Program-made: the position numbers and the translations under genes
Shown: in pieces, positions 52,364 through 61,594 of the stretch
How the letters are laid out: each line of letters starts with the position of its first letter
How positions within the stretch are numbered: the stretch's first letter is position 1
Notes under the pieces: generated by a model
What the model was told of the DNA's origin: nothing
What the model saw: only the letters and a program-made list of their open reading frames with translations
The model's database searches: none
Assembly: GCF_000195335.1 (NCBI RefSeq)
Contig: NC_015387.1
Coordinates: forward strand, 2,205,168-2,269,167
Direction of reading: 5' to 3'
DNA from: Marinithermus hydrothermalis DSM 14884
GTDB lineage: Bacteria > Deinococcota > Deinococci > Deinococcales > Marinithermaceae
Length of the DNA stretch: 64,000 bases

Positions 52364-53860
52364 TTACTTCAACTTCAAGCCTTCCGGCCGGATGATGCCG
52401 TCCGGGAAGGGACGGAAGCCCTCGAGGTCCGCCCGGTACCCCCAGAACCATTTGGGGTGGTACAGGTAGATGATGTGGCGGTCCGGGAGGTACCGCTCGG
52501 CCGCCTGGCGGTACAGCTCGTGCCGCTCCTCGAAGCTCGAAGCGGAGCGGGCCGCGTTAAGCAGGCGGTCCACCTCGGGGTCGCAGTACCCCGTTTCGTT
52601 CAGGGCCCCGTCGCAGGTGTGGAAGATGAAGATGTTCCCGTCCGGGTCGATCCGGCCCGACCAACCGATCTGGAAGGCGTCGTACTCGCCGGCCTCCTGG
52701 AGGTCCAGGGCGGTCGCGAACTCGACCGCGTTCAACTGGATGTCGAACCCGGCCTCCTTGGCCATAGACTGGATCACCTGGCCGAGTTGGATGGACTGCG
52801 GGTTGTTCACCACCATCAGGGTGAAGGCCACCCGGTCGTACCCCGCCGCCTTGAGGAGTTCCCGAGCCCGGGCCACGTCGCGCTTAGGCATCGGGAGCTC
52901 CTCGATGTACCAGGGGCTCGTGGGAGGCACGGGTTGGTTGCCCGGCACGAACTCCCCGTTGAAGACCACCTGGTTGATCGCCTCGCGGTCCAGGGCAAGC
53001 TCGAGGGCCTCGCGCACCCGCGGGTCCTTGGCGAGGGGGGTGTCGCGCGGCTCGGGGTTCGCGAGGTTGATCGTGAGGCCCTGGTACCCCAGCCCCACCG
53101 CGGCGGCCAGCTCGAGGCGCGGGTCGTCCCGCACCGTGTTCAGGTCGGTGGGCGCTACGCGCTCGATAAGGTCAAGGTCCCCGGACTGGAGGTTCGCGAG
53201 GCGCACGCTGGCGTCCGGGATGGGCAGGAAGACGACGCGGTCAAAGTGGATCTGGTCCTTGTTCCAGTAGTCCTCGAACTTCTCCAGAACGATCCGGTCC
53301 TGCGCGACCCGTTCGACGAACTTGAAGGGACCGCTGCACACCGGGGCGCGGCCGAAGTTCTCCCCGAGTTCCCGGGCGGCCTTGGGGGAGACCATCATCC
53401 CAGCCCGGTCCGCGAACTGGGCGATGAGGGGGCTGAAGGGGGTCTTGAGGTGAATCCGGACGGTGTAGGCGTCCACCACCTCCACCCGCTCGATCGGTTC
53501 GATCTCGCTGCGGCGGTTCGAACCGGGCAGGGTCAGGGAGCGTTCGATGTTGAACTTGACCGCCTCGGCGTTAAACGGCTCCCCATCGTGGAACGTAACC
53601 CCCTGACGCAGGGTCAGGGTGAGGGTCCGGCCGTCCTCGGACCAGGTGTACCCCGTGGCCAGCTGGGGCACGATCTCGAGGTCCGGCGTGATGTCGAAGA
53701 GCTTGTCGCACAACGAGGCGAAGACGATCCGCCCCACGAAGGTGCGCCCCAGGTCCGGGTCCAGCACGTCCGGGTCGGAGACCAAGCCGATGCGCAGGGT
53801 TTGCGCCGAAGCCCACGTGCCCAGCGCTAGGACTGCTGCGAGCCACCACCGTCGTTTCAT
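52364..53860 (-). CDS. Peptide ABC transporter substrate-binding protein
   Basis: 498 residues, SBP family 5 (DppA/OppA-like). Signal peptide MKRRWWLAAVLALGTWASA, then LRIGLVSDPDVLDPDLG. YTWSEDGRTLTLTLRQGVTFHDG and SPLIAQFADRAGMMVSPKA are family motifs. The ligand is probably a small peptide, and glutathione-like ones are plausible from the linked gamma-glutamyltransferase. The start overlaps the GntR-type gene stop by 4 bp. Confidence 0.94.
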   Translation of the reverse strand: MKRRWWLAAVLALGTWASAQTLRIGLVSDPDVLDPDLGRTFVGRIVFASLCDKLFDITPDLEIVPQLATGYTWSEDGRTLTLTLRQGVTFHDGEPFNAEAVKFNIERSLTLPGSNRRSEIEPIERVEVVDAYTVRIHLKTPFSPLIAQFADRAGMMVSPKAARELGENFGRAPVCSGPFKFVERVAQDRIVLEKFEDYWNKDQIHFDRVVFLPIPDASVRLANLQSGDLDLIERVAPTDLNTVRDDPRLELAAAVGLGYQGLTINLANPEPRDTPLAKDPRVREALELALDREAINQVVFNGEFVPGNQPVPPTSPWYIEELPMPKRDVARARELLKAAGYDRVAFTLMVVNNPQSIQLGQVIQSMAKEAGFDIQLNAVEFATALDLQEAGEYDAFQIGWSGRIDPDGNIFIFHTCDGALNETGYCDPEVDRLLNAARSASSFEERHELYRQAAERYLPDRHIIYLYHPKWFWGYRADLEGFRPFPDGIIRPEGLKLK

Positions 53861-54582
53861 TCCGCATCACCCCTTTCCGTGGGCGTCTGCCCCGAACCGA
53901 ACAAAAGCGCCTCCACCTCGTGAATGTGCCGCCACATCCCCTCCCGGGCCGCGGCGGGGTCCCGCGCCGCTAGGGCCTTCAGGATCGCCCGGTGCCCCTC
54001 GAGGGAGCGTGCGGCCCGCTCGGGGGTCTGGAGCGTGAGGTCGCGGCCGCCCCGGAGGTACTCGGCGAGGATGGCGTGCACCTCGAGGGCGACGGGGTTG
54101 CCCGTGGCCTCGACGATGCCGCGGTGGAAGGCCTCATCCTCCTCGATGGGGAACTCGCCGCGAGCGGTGCGCGCCGCTTGGCGGGCCACGACCTCCTGGA
54201 GACGCTCGAGGTGCGCCGGCGTGATGCGCCGGGCCGCTTCGGCCGCGAACTGCGGCTCGATCATGCGGCGGAGGTCGAAGAGGTGCCGGACCAGTTCGCG
54301 CCGAACCTCCAGCAGGGTTCCGAGCGGCGCGACCAGGGTGGCCGCGTCGGGGGTGCGCACGCGGGTGCCTTCCCCCTGGCGGACCTCGAGGATGCCGCGG
54401 GCTTCGAGGACCCGGATCGCGTCCCGCACGGAAACGCGGCTGACGTTCATGCGTTGGGCGAGCTCGCGTTCCGAGGGGAGGAGGTCCCCGGGCTTGAGCC
54501 GGCCCGTGCGGATCATCTCGAGGATCCGTTCAGCGATCTCTTGGTATAGCCGTTGGCTTTGGATGGGTGTGAAACCGTCCAT
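53857..54582 (-). CDS. GntR/FadR-family transcriptional regulator
   Basis: 241 residues. N-terminal winged helix ILEMIRTGRLKPGDLLPSER and SRVSVRDAIRVLEARGILEV, then an FCD ligand-binding domain with metal-binding-type residues (LRRMIEPQFAAEAA, DEAFHRGIVEATGNP, EGHRAILKAL). First gene of the peptide/gamma-glutamyl operon and probably its repressor. A FadR-type site TGGTATGACCA lies upstream. An organic acid or amino acid is the likely effector; none can be named. Confidence 0.92.
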   Translation of the reverse strand: MDGFTPIQSQRLYQEIAERILEMIRTGRLKPGDLLPSERELAQRMNVSRVSVRDAIRVLEARGILEVRQGEGTRVRTPDAATLVAPLGTLLEVRRELVRHLFDLRRMIEPQFAAEAARRITPAHLERLQEVVARQAARTARGEFPIEEDEAFHRGIVEATGNPVALEVHAILAEYLRGGRDLTLQTPERAARSLEGHRAILKALAARDPAAAREGMWRHIHEVEALLFGSGQTPTERGDAE

Positions 54583-54614
54583 GTAGGGCTCCCCCGTTCG
54601 GCCTGATGGTCTAA

Positions 54615-54625
54615 TGGTATGACCA
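54615..54625. promoter_or_regulatory. FadR-type operator of the GntR regulator
   Basis: TGGTATGACCA, perfect arms TGGT/ACCA with a 3-bp centre, matching the TNGTNNNACNA pattern of FCD-type GntR proteins; another TGGT starts at 54607. It lies just downstream of the predicted start of the minus-strand promoter. Confidence 0.65.
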
Positions 54626-54635
54626 GTTGGGTTTT

Positions 54636-54664
54636 ATTTTCTACACCCCGCCCCCCCGCGTCAA
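54636..54664 (-). promoter_or_regulatory. Promoter of the GntR/peptide operon
   Basis: Minus strand TTGACG at 54664-54659, 17-bp spacer, GAAAAT at 54641-54636. The operator at 54615-54625 would lie at about +4 to +14. Confidence 0.5.
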
Positions 54665-54737
54665 GCCCGGGGACAGGAGAGAGGGGCGAAAGTGATGAGA
54701 GGTCAGCCCCTCCCCCCAGCCGGATTAGTATTGGGGT

Positions 54738-55763
54738 ATGCGCACCATCGATCTTCGGAGCGATACCGTGACCCGGCCCACCCCGGCGATGCGGCGCGCG
54801 ATGGCCGAAGCCGAGGTCGGGGACGACGTGTACCGGGAGGACCCCACCGTCAACCGCCTCGAGGCCCTCGCCGCGGAGACGCTGGGGTGCGAGCGCGCGG
54901 TCTTCATGCCCTCGGGCACGATGACGAACCAGGTCGCCCTCATGGTGCACCTCAAGCGCGGCGCGGAGGTGATCGCCCCCGAGGGAGCGCACATCTACGA
55001 GTTCGAGCCCGGTGCGATCGGCGTCCTCTCGGGCGGCGTGCCCCGCCTCGTCCCGGCCCCCTACGGGGTGCCGGACCTCGAGGCCCTCCGGCGCGCGATC
55101 CACACCAGCCCTCACCAGGCCCCCACCGGCCTGATCGCCTTGGAGAACACGCACAACCTCGCCGGGGGCACGGTCGTGCCCCTCGAGGTGCAGCGGAAGG
55201 TGCAGGAGATCGCGCGCACCGCGGGCCTGCCCACGCACCTCGACGGCGCGCGGCTGTTCAACGCGGCCACCTACCTCAAGGTGCCCGCCCGGGAGGTCGC
55301 GGCCGGGTTCGACACCGTCTCCGTCTGCCTCTCCAAGGGGCTGGGGGCCCCCGTGGGGAGCCTGCTCCTGTTGCCCAAGGCGCTCGAGCCGGAGGCGCGG
55401 CGCTACCGCAAGATGCTGGGCGGGGGCATGCGCCAGGCGGGTGTGCTCGCCGCGGCGGGGATCGTCGCGCTTCAGGAAGGGCCGGCTCACCTCGAGCGCG
55501 ACCACCAGATGGCGCGCGCCCTGGCCGAGGGGCTGGTGCGGCTGGGGCTTGGGGTGGACCTCAAGGCGGTCCAGACGAACATGGTGTACGCGCGCGTACC
55601 GGAAGCCCCCCGGTTCGTCGCGCGGCTCGCGGCGCTCGGCGTGCGCGCGAACGCTCTGGGAACGGACCGGGTTCGGTTCGTGACCCACCGCGACCTCGAC
55701 GACGCGGACATCCCCCAGGCCCTCGAGCGGATCGCGCAGGCGCTCGAGCGCACCTCCGCGTAA
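54738..55763 (+). CDS. Low-specificity L-threonine aldolase
   Basis: 341-residue PLP enzyme splitting threonine or allo-threonine into glycine and acetaldehyde. [19 protein letters not shown] at the start, [40 protein letters not shown] stretch [15 protein letters not shown], and the PLP Lys in [19 protein letters not shown] lies six nt before the ATG (leaderless). Divergent from the GntR gene. Confidence 0.96.
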   Translation: MRTIDLRSDTVTRPTPAMRRAMAEAEVGDDVYREDPTVNRLEALAAETLGCERAVFMPSGTMTNQVALMVHLKRGAEVIAPEGAHIYEFEPGAIGVLSGGVPRLVPAPYGVPDLEALRRAIHTSPHQAPTGLIALENTHNLAGGTVVPLEVQRKVQEIARTAGLPTHLDGARLFNAATYLKVPAREVAAGFDTVSVCLSKGLGAPVGSLLLLPKALEPEARRYRKMLGGGMRQAGVLAAAGIVALQEGPAHLERDHQMARALAEGLVRLGLGVDLKAVQTNMVYARVPEAPRFVARLAALGVRANALGTDRVRFVTHRDLDDADIPQALERIAQALERTSA

Positions 55764-55766
55764 CCG

Positions 55767-56561
55767 CTAGCGCACCCCGGCGAGGAAGCCGCGCCAAGGA
55801 TCGTCGCTCGCTCGTGCGGCCTCCGCGCGGGCCGCTTCGAGGTGGGCCGCGTCCCCCGTGGCGCGGTAGAGGGCGTGATAGGCCCGGCTTCTGGTGTAGG
55901 GATCTTGCGTACGCGCCAGGGCTTTCTCTGCGGTCTCGCGCGCCTTGCGGGCGTGCCCCCACGCGGCCTGCGCTTCGGCGAGCAGGGCGAGGGAAAGAGC
56001 GGAGAAGGCGCGGGCGGTGAGCTCCTGCAAACCCAAGGCGCGCGCTAAGGTGTGCACCGCGGCCCTGGCCTCCCCAAGGCGCAGGTGCGCGTCCGCCTGG
56101 ATCAAAAGCGCAGCGAGCGCTTGTGTGCGGTCCCGCGGAGCCTGGAGGGCCTCAGCCATCCGGGCGCGCACCGCCTCGGCCGGGTGGGACCACGCCAGCT
56201 GCACCACCGCCCGCTGCATCCGGCCGCGTTCCTCCTCGAGCCACGCGCCGAAGGTAGGGAGGGGGCTCATGTACCCGGGGGCCAGCTCAGCGTATAGGGC
56301 CCAGGCCGTGTCGAACTCCCCCCGACGTACGGCCTCCCAGAAAGCCCGCGCGTCGCTCGGCGCGGTCCACGCGATCCGTTCGCCGCGGGCCTCGAGGACC
56401 TCCCCGTAAGGGCTTTCCTGGAGGACCTCGAGGGCGCGCGCGAGTTCAGGCACCACCCGGCGCACCACCGTGCGGGATGTTTCGCCCTGAACGGCGAGGA
56501 AGAGCACGAGCTCCCCTCCGGGCGAAGGGGGCAAGGGGGGCAGGGTACCGAGCAGCTTCAC
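55767..56561 (-). CDS. BTAD/SARP-like protein with degenerate winged-helix region
   Basis: 264 residues. I read it as related to bacterial transcriptional activator (SARP/BTAD) proteins: it starts MKLLGTLPPLPP, a typical entry; a short region that could be a reduced winged helix runs to residue ~60; then DARAFWEAVRRGEFDTAWALY and FGAWLEEERGRMQRAVVQLA match the BTAD helical pattern, and TPR-like helices follow. The GTG start at 56561 has AGGAG upstream; the longer frame overlaps the Cse60-like gene. DNA-binding ability is doubtful. No fused ATPase domain. Confidence 0.65.
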   Translation of the reverse strand: MKLLGTLPPLPPSPGGELVLFLAVQGETSRTVVRRVVPELARALEVLQESPYGEVLEARGERIAWTAPSDARAFWEAVRRGEFDTAWALYAELAPGYMSPLPTFGAWLEEERGRMQRAVVQLAWSHPAEAVRARMAEALQAPRDRTQALAALLIQADAHLRLGEARAAVHTLARALGLQELTARAFSALSLALLAEAQAAWGHARKARETAEKALARTQDPYTRSRAYHALYRATGDAAHLEAARAEAARASDDPWRGFLAGVR

Positions 56562-56562
56562 G

Positions 56563-56757
56563 TTACTCCTGCCAGGGCTCAACGCGTTTGTACTGCACCA
56601 AGGCGGCGTACGTGACGCCCTCCCCCGCCTGGGTCGCCGTGAGCTTGACGTCCACCACGATCGCGTCCTCCGGGAGGCTCTCGACGAAGCGGTTCAGGCG
56701 TTCCTCGAAGAGCTCCGGGTCGCTGCCGGTCACGAGCTTAAACCGCATCCCGTCCAT
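56563..56757 (-). CDS. Cse60-like small protein
   Basis: 64 residues, resembling the Cse60 family: FKLVTGSDPELFEERLNRFV, then AIVVDVKLTATQAGEGVTYAALVQYKRV shortened. A compact alpha/beta protein of unknown function, found well outside spore formers. TATGGT lies six nt before ATG 56757 (leaderless); 56748 is the alternative start. The stop is next to the start of the BTAD-like gene, so they form an operon. Confidence 0.65.
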   Translation of the reverse strand: MDGMRFKLVTGSDPELFEERLNRFVESLPEDAIVVDVKLTATQAGEGVTYAALVQYKRVEPWQE

Positions 56758-56843
56758 GCCTCCACCATACCCGAGCCGCGCACGATCGCTACAAGCTCCG
56801 TGCCCTCCGGGGAAAGGGTGCCGTAGGGTACAATGGGTCTAAG

Positions 56844-57506
56844 ATGAGCCGGTATCAAGCGCGCTTGCAAGAAGCCACCGCTGAGGAGGTGCTCTCCCAG
56901 CTGGACGGCCCTGAGGGGCTGTTCGCCGTGACCCGAAGCGAGCTGATTTATATCGACGACAACGGGGTGCAGCGCGCCCCCCTGCGCCAGGTGCGGCGCG
57001 TCACCAGCCGAGGCGGGGAGTTGCTGGTGATGGGGGACGGCGGGCCGTTGATCCGCACGCCCGTGAAGTCCTTCCAGATCGACGAGCTGCGCTTGTTCTT
57101 CGAGTCGGTTAAGACCTTCGCCGCCCGTTCACGGAAAGAAACCCCACCCCCATCGCCCCCACCCACGCCCGCCCCGCCCGCTCCGACCACGGAGTCGGAA
57201 CCCAGCGCGACCGTTGAAGAAGCGCTCACCGACGCCCAGGCCGCCCCTGAGCCCACGCCTTCCGAACCCGTCCCTCCTCCTCCACTCCCCGAGGAGGAGG
57301 CCACACCCGTTCGCGCGGAACGCGACGCCCCCCGCTCCACCCGCCCTACGCGGCTCCTTTTAAAGCTCCTCAGCCTAGCCACGCTAGGGGTCACCGCGGG
57401 GTGGGTGGCCACGCGCCCAGAGGGGGATCCCCTGACGCTCGCCGGGGTGGCGGTCGTCGGTCTGGGGCTCGCCGCCATGGAGTGGCACGTCTCCGAGATC
57501 TCCTGA
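56844..57506 (+). CDS. PH-like domain membrane protein upstream of comEA
   Basis: 220 residues. The first ~85 form a small beta-rich domain (LFAVTRSELIYIDDNG, APLRQVRRVTSRGGELLVMG), looking like a bacterial PH domain. Then comes a ~75-residue proline/glutamate-rich linker and two hydrophobic helices at the C-terminus (LLLKLLSLATLGVTAGWVA and LAGVAVVGLGLAAMEW). TACAAT lies nine nt before the ATG. Its 3' end overlaps comEA by 25 bp, which ties it to the DNA-uptake genes. Function unknown. Confidence 0.75.
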   Translation: MSRYQARLQEATAEEVLSQLDGPEGLFAVTRSELIYIDDNGVQRAPLRQVRRVTSRGGELLVMGDGGPLIRTPVKSFQIDELRLFFESVKTFAARSRKETPPPSPPPTPAPPAPTTESEPSATVEEALTDAQAAPEPTPSEPVPPPPLPEEEATPVRAERDAPRSTRPTRLLLKLLSLATLGVTAGWVATRPEGDPLTLAGVAVVGLGLAAMEWHVSEIS

Positions 57507-57973
57507 GCCTAGCCTACCTCCTCGCGGTGCTCGGCCTCGCCGGAGCGACGCTCCTGCCTAAGCTCACGGTGCGGTTCGCGCCCGTCGAGCTCGAGGCGCA
57601 ACCTGTGGTGGTCGCGGTGACCGGGGCAGTCCAACGGCCGGGGGTGTACACCCTGCCCTCAGGGGCTCGAGTTGCGGACGCCCTCGAGCAGGCGGGCGGC
57701 CCCACCCTCGACGCGGACCTCTTGGCCCTGGATCTGGCCGCGCCGGTCGGGGATGGGGAGACGCTCCACGTCCCGCATGCCTCGCCGAGCCGGGTTAAGG
57801 TCAGCCTGAACCGCGCCACCCTCGAGGAGCTCGAGGCCCTCCCCGGGATTGGTCCCACCAAAGCGCGGCGGATCATGGAGTACCGGCCGTACCTGCGGGT
57901 GGAGGACCTCTTGAGGGTGCCGGGGATCGGGGAGAAAACCCTGGAGCGCCTGCGCCCCTACGTGATGCCGTGA
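57482..57973 (+). CDS. comEA: DNA-uptake receptor ComEA
   Basis: 163 residues. One N-terminal membrane helix (LLSLAYLLAVLGLAGATLLP), a soluble-ligand-binding beta-grasp domain (VVVAVTGAVQRPGVYTLPSG) and two helix-hairpin-helix motifs (ATLEELEALPGIGPTKARRI; VEDLLRVPGIGEKTLERLRP). ComEA binds incoming double-stranded DNA outside the membrane. GTG 57482 is the best start; the frame is open further upstream inside the previous gene. The stop overlaps the comEC start (TGATG). Confidence 0.9.
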   Translation: MARLRDLLSLAYLLAVLGLAGATLLPKLTVRFAPVELEAQPVVVAVTGAVQRPGVYTLPSGARVADALEQAGGPTLDADLLALDLAAPVGDGETLHVPHASPSRVKVSLNRATLEELEALPGIGPTKARRIMEYRPYLRVEDLLRVPGIGEKTLERLRPYVMP

Positions 57974-60036
57974 TGCCTTTCGCACTCGCTGCGGGAAGCC
58001 TGCTGGCCGCACTGCTTCAGCTCTCCCCTGCGTTTGTACTCGGCGCGGTTCTGGCATTTGGGATCCGCCCGCTCCCCGCGCGCTGGGCCTTCCTCGCAGG
58101 ATTCGTTCTGGTGGGGCTCCGCGTGCTGACGTTGCCCGATCCCTGGGCTCCCCTAGTAGGGCGGACGGTGACCCTCGAGGGCACGGTTCGGGACGGGTTC
58201 TTGTATACGGAACGCGGCCGGATCCGGCTCGACGTATACCCGCCGCTTGCGGACGGAACGGCTACCCTGACCGGGACCGTGCGCCGCCCGCAATCGCCGC
58301 GCAACCCTGGGGGATTTGACGAAGCGGGGTGGCTGCGAGGACTCGGCGTGCGGGCGGTCCTCGAGGTCGCGCGGGTCGAGGTGCACCAGCCCTCCCCGCC
58401 CGGCGTGAAGGACCGGGTGCGCGCGGCGCTAGAGGCCGGCCTGTCCCCGGAAGCGGCGGCGTTGATCCGAGCCTTGACGCTGGGGGAGCGGCGGGCACTA
58501 GGGAAGGACCGGGAGGCGTTCCAGCGCGCCGGGCTCGCGCACGTTCTGGCGCTTTCCGGTCTGCACGTCGGGATCCTCACGGGCTTCCTGGTGCTGGCCC
58601 TGGCGCCGCTGGGCCCGGGCCGGTACCTCGCAGCCTTGCTCGTGTTGTGGGCGTACCTGGGGCTCGTGGGCCCCACGCCTTCGCTGGTACGCGCGGTCCT
58701 GATGGCCAGCGCCGTGCTGCTCGCCCTCATGCTGGGCAAGGGGCGAGCCCCGCTCACGGGAGCACTCGCCTTCGCCTTCGCGGTGCACGTCTTCCTCGAG
58801 CCTTACGCGATCTTCAGCCTTTCCTTCCGCTTATCGTACCTGGCGGTGCTGGGCCTTGCCCTGACGCTCCCCCGCCTGCCCCCCCTGCGGGGGGTCTGGG
58901 GGTGGGTCGGGGGTGGGGTGGCCGTGACGCTCGCAGCGCAAGCCTTGATCCTTCCCCTGGTGCTGCACTACTTTCACCAACTGCCCCTCCTCTCCCCTCT
59001 GACCAACCTGGTCGCCGCACCCCTCGTGACGCTGCTGGTGCCCCTGGGGTTTTTGAAGGGAATACTGGGTGCGGAAGTGCCCCTCCTGGGGGAGGTGCTC
59101 GCGCTGCCGGTCAACCTGCTCGCGGGGGGGTTGCTCCAGTTCGTGCGCCTCGCCGCTCAGGCCCCGCAGCTCGCCTGGGGGGAGATTTCGCCGGCGGGGT
59201 TCGCCCTCTACTACCTGGCTCTCCTCCCGCCGTTCGCGGTCCTGTACGGGTACCTGCGGCCCGCCCGCGCGGCGGTGCTCTCGGCGACCGCGGTCCTGGC
59301 GGGCCTCCTCCCTACCCTCCTGCCCCGCGCCGAGGTCTGGCAGCTTGACGTCGGCCAGGGGGACTCCACGCTGGTACGGCTGCCGGGGGGCGTGGAAGTC
59401 CTGGTGGACGCTGGGCGGGAGTGGGCTGGGGACGACGTGGTGCGGGCCCTCGCAGCGTTAGGGGTGGACGAGCTGGAGCTGGCGATCGGCACCCATCCCG
59501 ACGCGGACCACGTGGGAGGGCTGCGGTACGTGCTGGCCCGGGTCCCGGTGGGTGCGCTCGTGCTCGGCCCGCCAAAGCCGGGGGACCCCCTCGACGCCGC
59601 CCTTCGTACCGAGGCCGCGGCACGAGAGATTCCGGTACTTACCGCGGCACGTGGCGCCACGCTGCGCGTGGGGGAGGCGACGCTGCGCTTCCTCGCCCCT
59701 TCCCCAGCCCCAACGGGTGACGACAACACGCGCAGCTTGGTTTTCGTGCTCGAGTGGCGCGGGCGGCGGGTGCTCTTCACCGGGGACGCTCCCACGGAAA
59801 CGGAGCGGTTCTGGAAACCGGAGCGGGTGCACGTGCTCAAGGTCAGCCACCACGGGGCCCGCACGGGCACCGGCGAGCTGGTCCTCTCCCGGTTCCGCCC
59901 CCAGCTCGCCCTGATCGGGGTGGGCCCCAACCCGTACGGGCACCCGCACCCCGAGGTGCTGGCGCGCCTCGAGCGCTTCGGCCTCGAGGTGCACCGCACT
60001 GACCGGGAGGGCGCGATTCGGGTCCTGTTGTGGTGA
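57973..60036 (+). CDS. comEC: DNA-uptake channel ComEC
   Basis: 687 residues. The N-terminal DUF4131-like/OB part (VTLEGTVRDGFLYTERGRI), the membrane Competence domain with LAHVLALSGLHVGILTGFLV, and a C-terminal metallo-beta-lactamase domain (QLDVGQGDSTLVRL, IGTHPDADHVGGL, VLKVSHHGARTGT). It moves single-stranded DNA into the cytoplasm during natural transformation. ATG 57973 or the GTG just before it may start the gene. Converges with parB, 3 bp between stops. Confidence 0.94.
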   Translation: MPFALAAGSLLAALLQLSPAFVLGAVLAFGIRPLPARWAFLAGFVLVGLRVLTLPDPWAPLVGRTVTLEGTVRDGFLYTERGRIRLDVYPPLADGTATLTGTVRRPQSPRNPGGFDEAGWLRGLGVRAVLEVARVEVHQPSPPGVKDRVRAALEAGLSPEAAALIRALTLGERRALGKDREAFQRAGLAHVLALSGLHVGILTGFLVLALAPLGPGRYLAALLVLWAYLGLVGPTPSLVRAVLMASAVLLALMLGKGRAPLTGALAFAFAVHVFLEPYAIFSLSFRLSYLAVLGLALTLPRLPPLRGVWGWVGGGVAVTLAAQALILPLVLHYFHQLPLLSPLTNLVAAPLVTLLVPLGFLKGILGAEVPLLGEVLALPVNLLAGGLLQFVRLAAQAPQLAWGEISPAGFALYYLALLPPFAVLYGYLRPARAAVLSATAVLAGLLPTLLPRAEVWQLDVGQGDSTLVRLPGGVEVLVDAGREWAGDDVVRALAALGVDELELAIGTHPDADHVGGLRYVLARVPVGALVLGPPKPGDPLDAALRTEAAAREIPVLTAARGATLRVGEATLRFLAPSPAPTGDDNTRSLVFVLEWRGRRVLFTGDAPTETERFWKPERVHVLKVSHHGARTGTGELVLSRFRPQLALIGVGPNPYGHPHPEVLARLERFGLEVHRTDREGAIRVLLW

Positions 60037-60039
60037 GGG

Positions 60040-60858
60040 CTACTCCTCGTAGCCTAAGAGGTCCAGAAGGGCCTGGAGCTCCTCCTCGGAGTGGTAATAC
60101 AGCTCGAGCCGTCCCCGCCGCTCTCCGGTCAACCGCACCTTGATCCCGAGCCGGCGGCTCAAGGCCTGGGCGAGCTCAGGGTAGGCCGTCCGTTCCCGGG
60201 ATGGGGCCTGTAGCGCCTTGAGGCGGTCCTTGAGGCGTTCCGCCTCGCGTACGCTAAGCCCCCGGGACAGGATCTCGCGCAGCCCCCAAAGGCGCTGGTC
60301 TTCCGGAAGCATCAGCAAGGCCCGCGCGTGGCCGGCCGTGATCCTTCCCGTCTCCAACGCCTCGAGGGCCTCACGGGGAAGCTGCAGGAGGCGGAGGGCG
60401 TTGGCGATCGTGCTGCGCGCCTTACCGACGGCCTTGGCGATCTCCTCCTGGGTGAGCCCCATCTCGAGGAGCCGCTGGTACCCCCGGGCCTCCTCCACTG
60501 GGTTCAGGTCTTCCCGCTGCAGGTTCTCCACCAGGGCGAGCTCGAGGGCCTCCCGGTCGTCCAGGTCGCGCACGATGACGGGCACCTCGCGGAGGCCGGC
60601 CGCCTGCGCCGCACGGAAGCGGCGTTCCCCGGCGACCAGTTCGTACCCCTCGCCGCGCGGGCGGACGAGGAGCGGCTGGAGCAGGCCCTTTTCGCGGATC
60701 GAGGCGGCGAGCTCCTCCAGCGCCGCGGGATCGAAGGCTTTACGGGGCTGGTGCGGGTTGGGACGGATCAGGGCGAGGGGCACGCGGGTGAGGCCCGTCG
60801 GGACCTTGGGAAGAAGGGCCTCGAGGCCGCGTCCCAGTCCGCTAGGCTTCTTCGACAC
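60040..60858 (-). CDS. parB: Chromosome partition protein ParB
   Basis: 272 residues. [12 protein letters not shown] at the start, [20 protein letters not shown], box [21 protein letters not shown] (CTP/parS-clamp region), the helix-turn-helix [20 protein letters not shown], and a C-terminal dimerisation region. It loads at parS and spreads to organise the origin. Overlaps parA by 17 bp. Confidence 0.95.
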   Translation of the reverse strand: MSKKPSGLGRGLEALLPKVPTGLTRVPLALIRPNPHQPRKAFDPAALEELAASIREKGLLQPLLVRPRGEGYELVAGERRFRAAQAAGLREVPVIVRDLDDREALELALVENLQREDLNPVEEARGYQRLLEMGLTQEEIAKAVGKARSTIANALRLLQLPREALEALETGRITAGHARALLMLPEDQRLWGLREILSRGLSVREAERLKDRLKALQAPSRERTAYPELAQALSRRLGIKVRLTGERRGRLELYYHSEEELQALLDLLGYEE

Positions 60859-61594
60859 GGCGGATCACCTCCTCGGCGAGGCGGCGGTACGCCTGCGCTC
60901 CGGTCGAGGTCGGGGCGTAGTACGCGACCGGCTTGCCGTAACTCGGGGCCTCCGAGAGCCGCACGTTGCGCGGGATGACCGTCCAGAAGACGAGATCACC
61001 GAAGTGGTCCCGAACGTTGGCCTCCACCTGCTGCGCGAGGAGGGTGCGCCCGTCGAACATGGTGAGCAGGATGCCGAGGAGCCGCAAGGTCGGGTTGAGC
61101 CGGGCCCGTACCTCGGCGATCGTGTCCATCAGGCCGGCGATGCCCTCGAGGGCATAGTACTCGGCCTGCAGAGGCACGAGTACCCCCTCCGCCGCAACGA
61201 GGGCGTTCAGGGTGAGCGGACCGAGGCTGGGCGGGGCGTCGAAGAGGACCAGGTCATACACGGACCACAACGGCTCCAGCCGCTCGCGCAGGCGGTACGG
61301 GTCCTCCACGAGGCCGGCCGACGCCCCCACCAGATCCGGGGAGGCGGGGAGGAGGTCCAGCCCGAAGGGCTCCAGCACGACCACGGCTTCCTCCGGGGGC
61401 ACCCTCCCGTCGAGGACGGCGTGGACTCCCCCGTCCACGTGCCGCACCCCCAGGCCGGAGGTCGCGTTGGCCTGGGGGTCCAGGTCCACCAACAGCACGC
61501 GTTTCCCCAAACGGGCGAGGTACGCCACCAGGTTCACCGCGGTCGTGGTCTTCCCCACCCCACCTTTTTGGTTCGCTACCGCGATCCGTTTCAT
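60842..61594 (-). CDS. parA: Chromosome partition ATPase ParA
   Basis: 250 residues. Deviant Walker [16 protein letters not shown], switch [16 protein letters not shown], and [17 protein letters not shown] as Walker B region. The short N-terminus is that of chromosomal Soj-type proteins. ATG 61594 overlaps the rsmG stop (ATGA). With ParB it separates origins. Confidence 0.96.
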   Translation of the reverse strand: MKRIAVANQKGGVGKTTTAVNLVAYLARLGKRVLLVDLDPQANATSGLGVRHVDGGVHAVLDGRVPPEEAVVVLEPFGLDLLPASPDLVGASAGLVEDPYRLRERLEPLWSVYDLVLFDAPPSLGPLTLNALVAAEGVLVPLQAEYYALEGIAGLMDTIAEVRARLNPTLRLLGILLTMFDGRTLLAQQVEANVRDHFGDLVFWTVIPRNVRLSEAPSYGKPVAYYAPTSTGAQAYRRLAEEVIRRVEEA

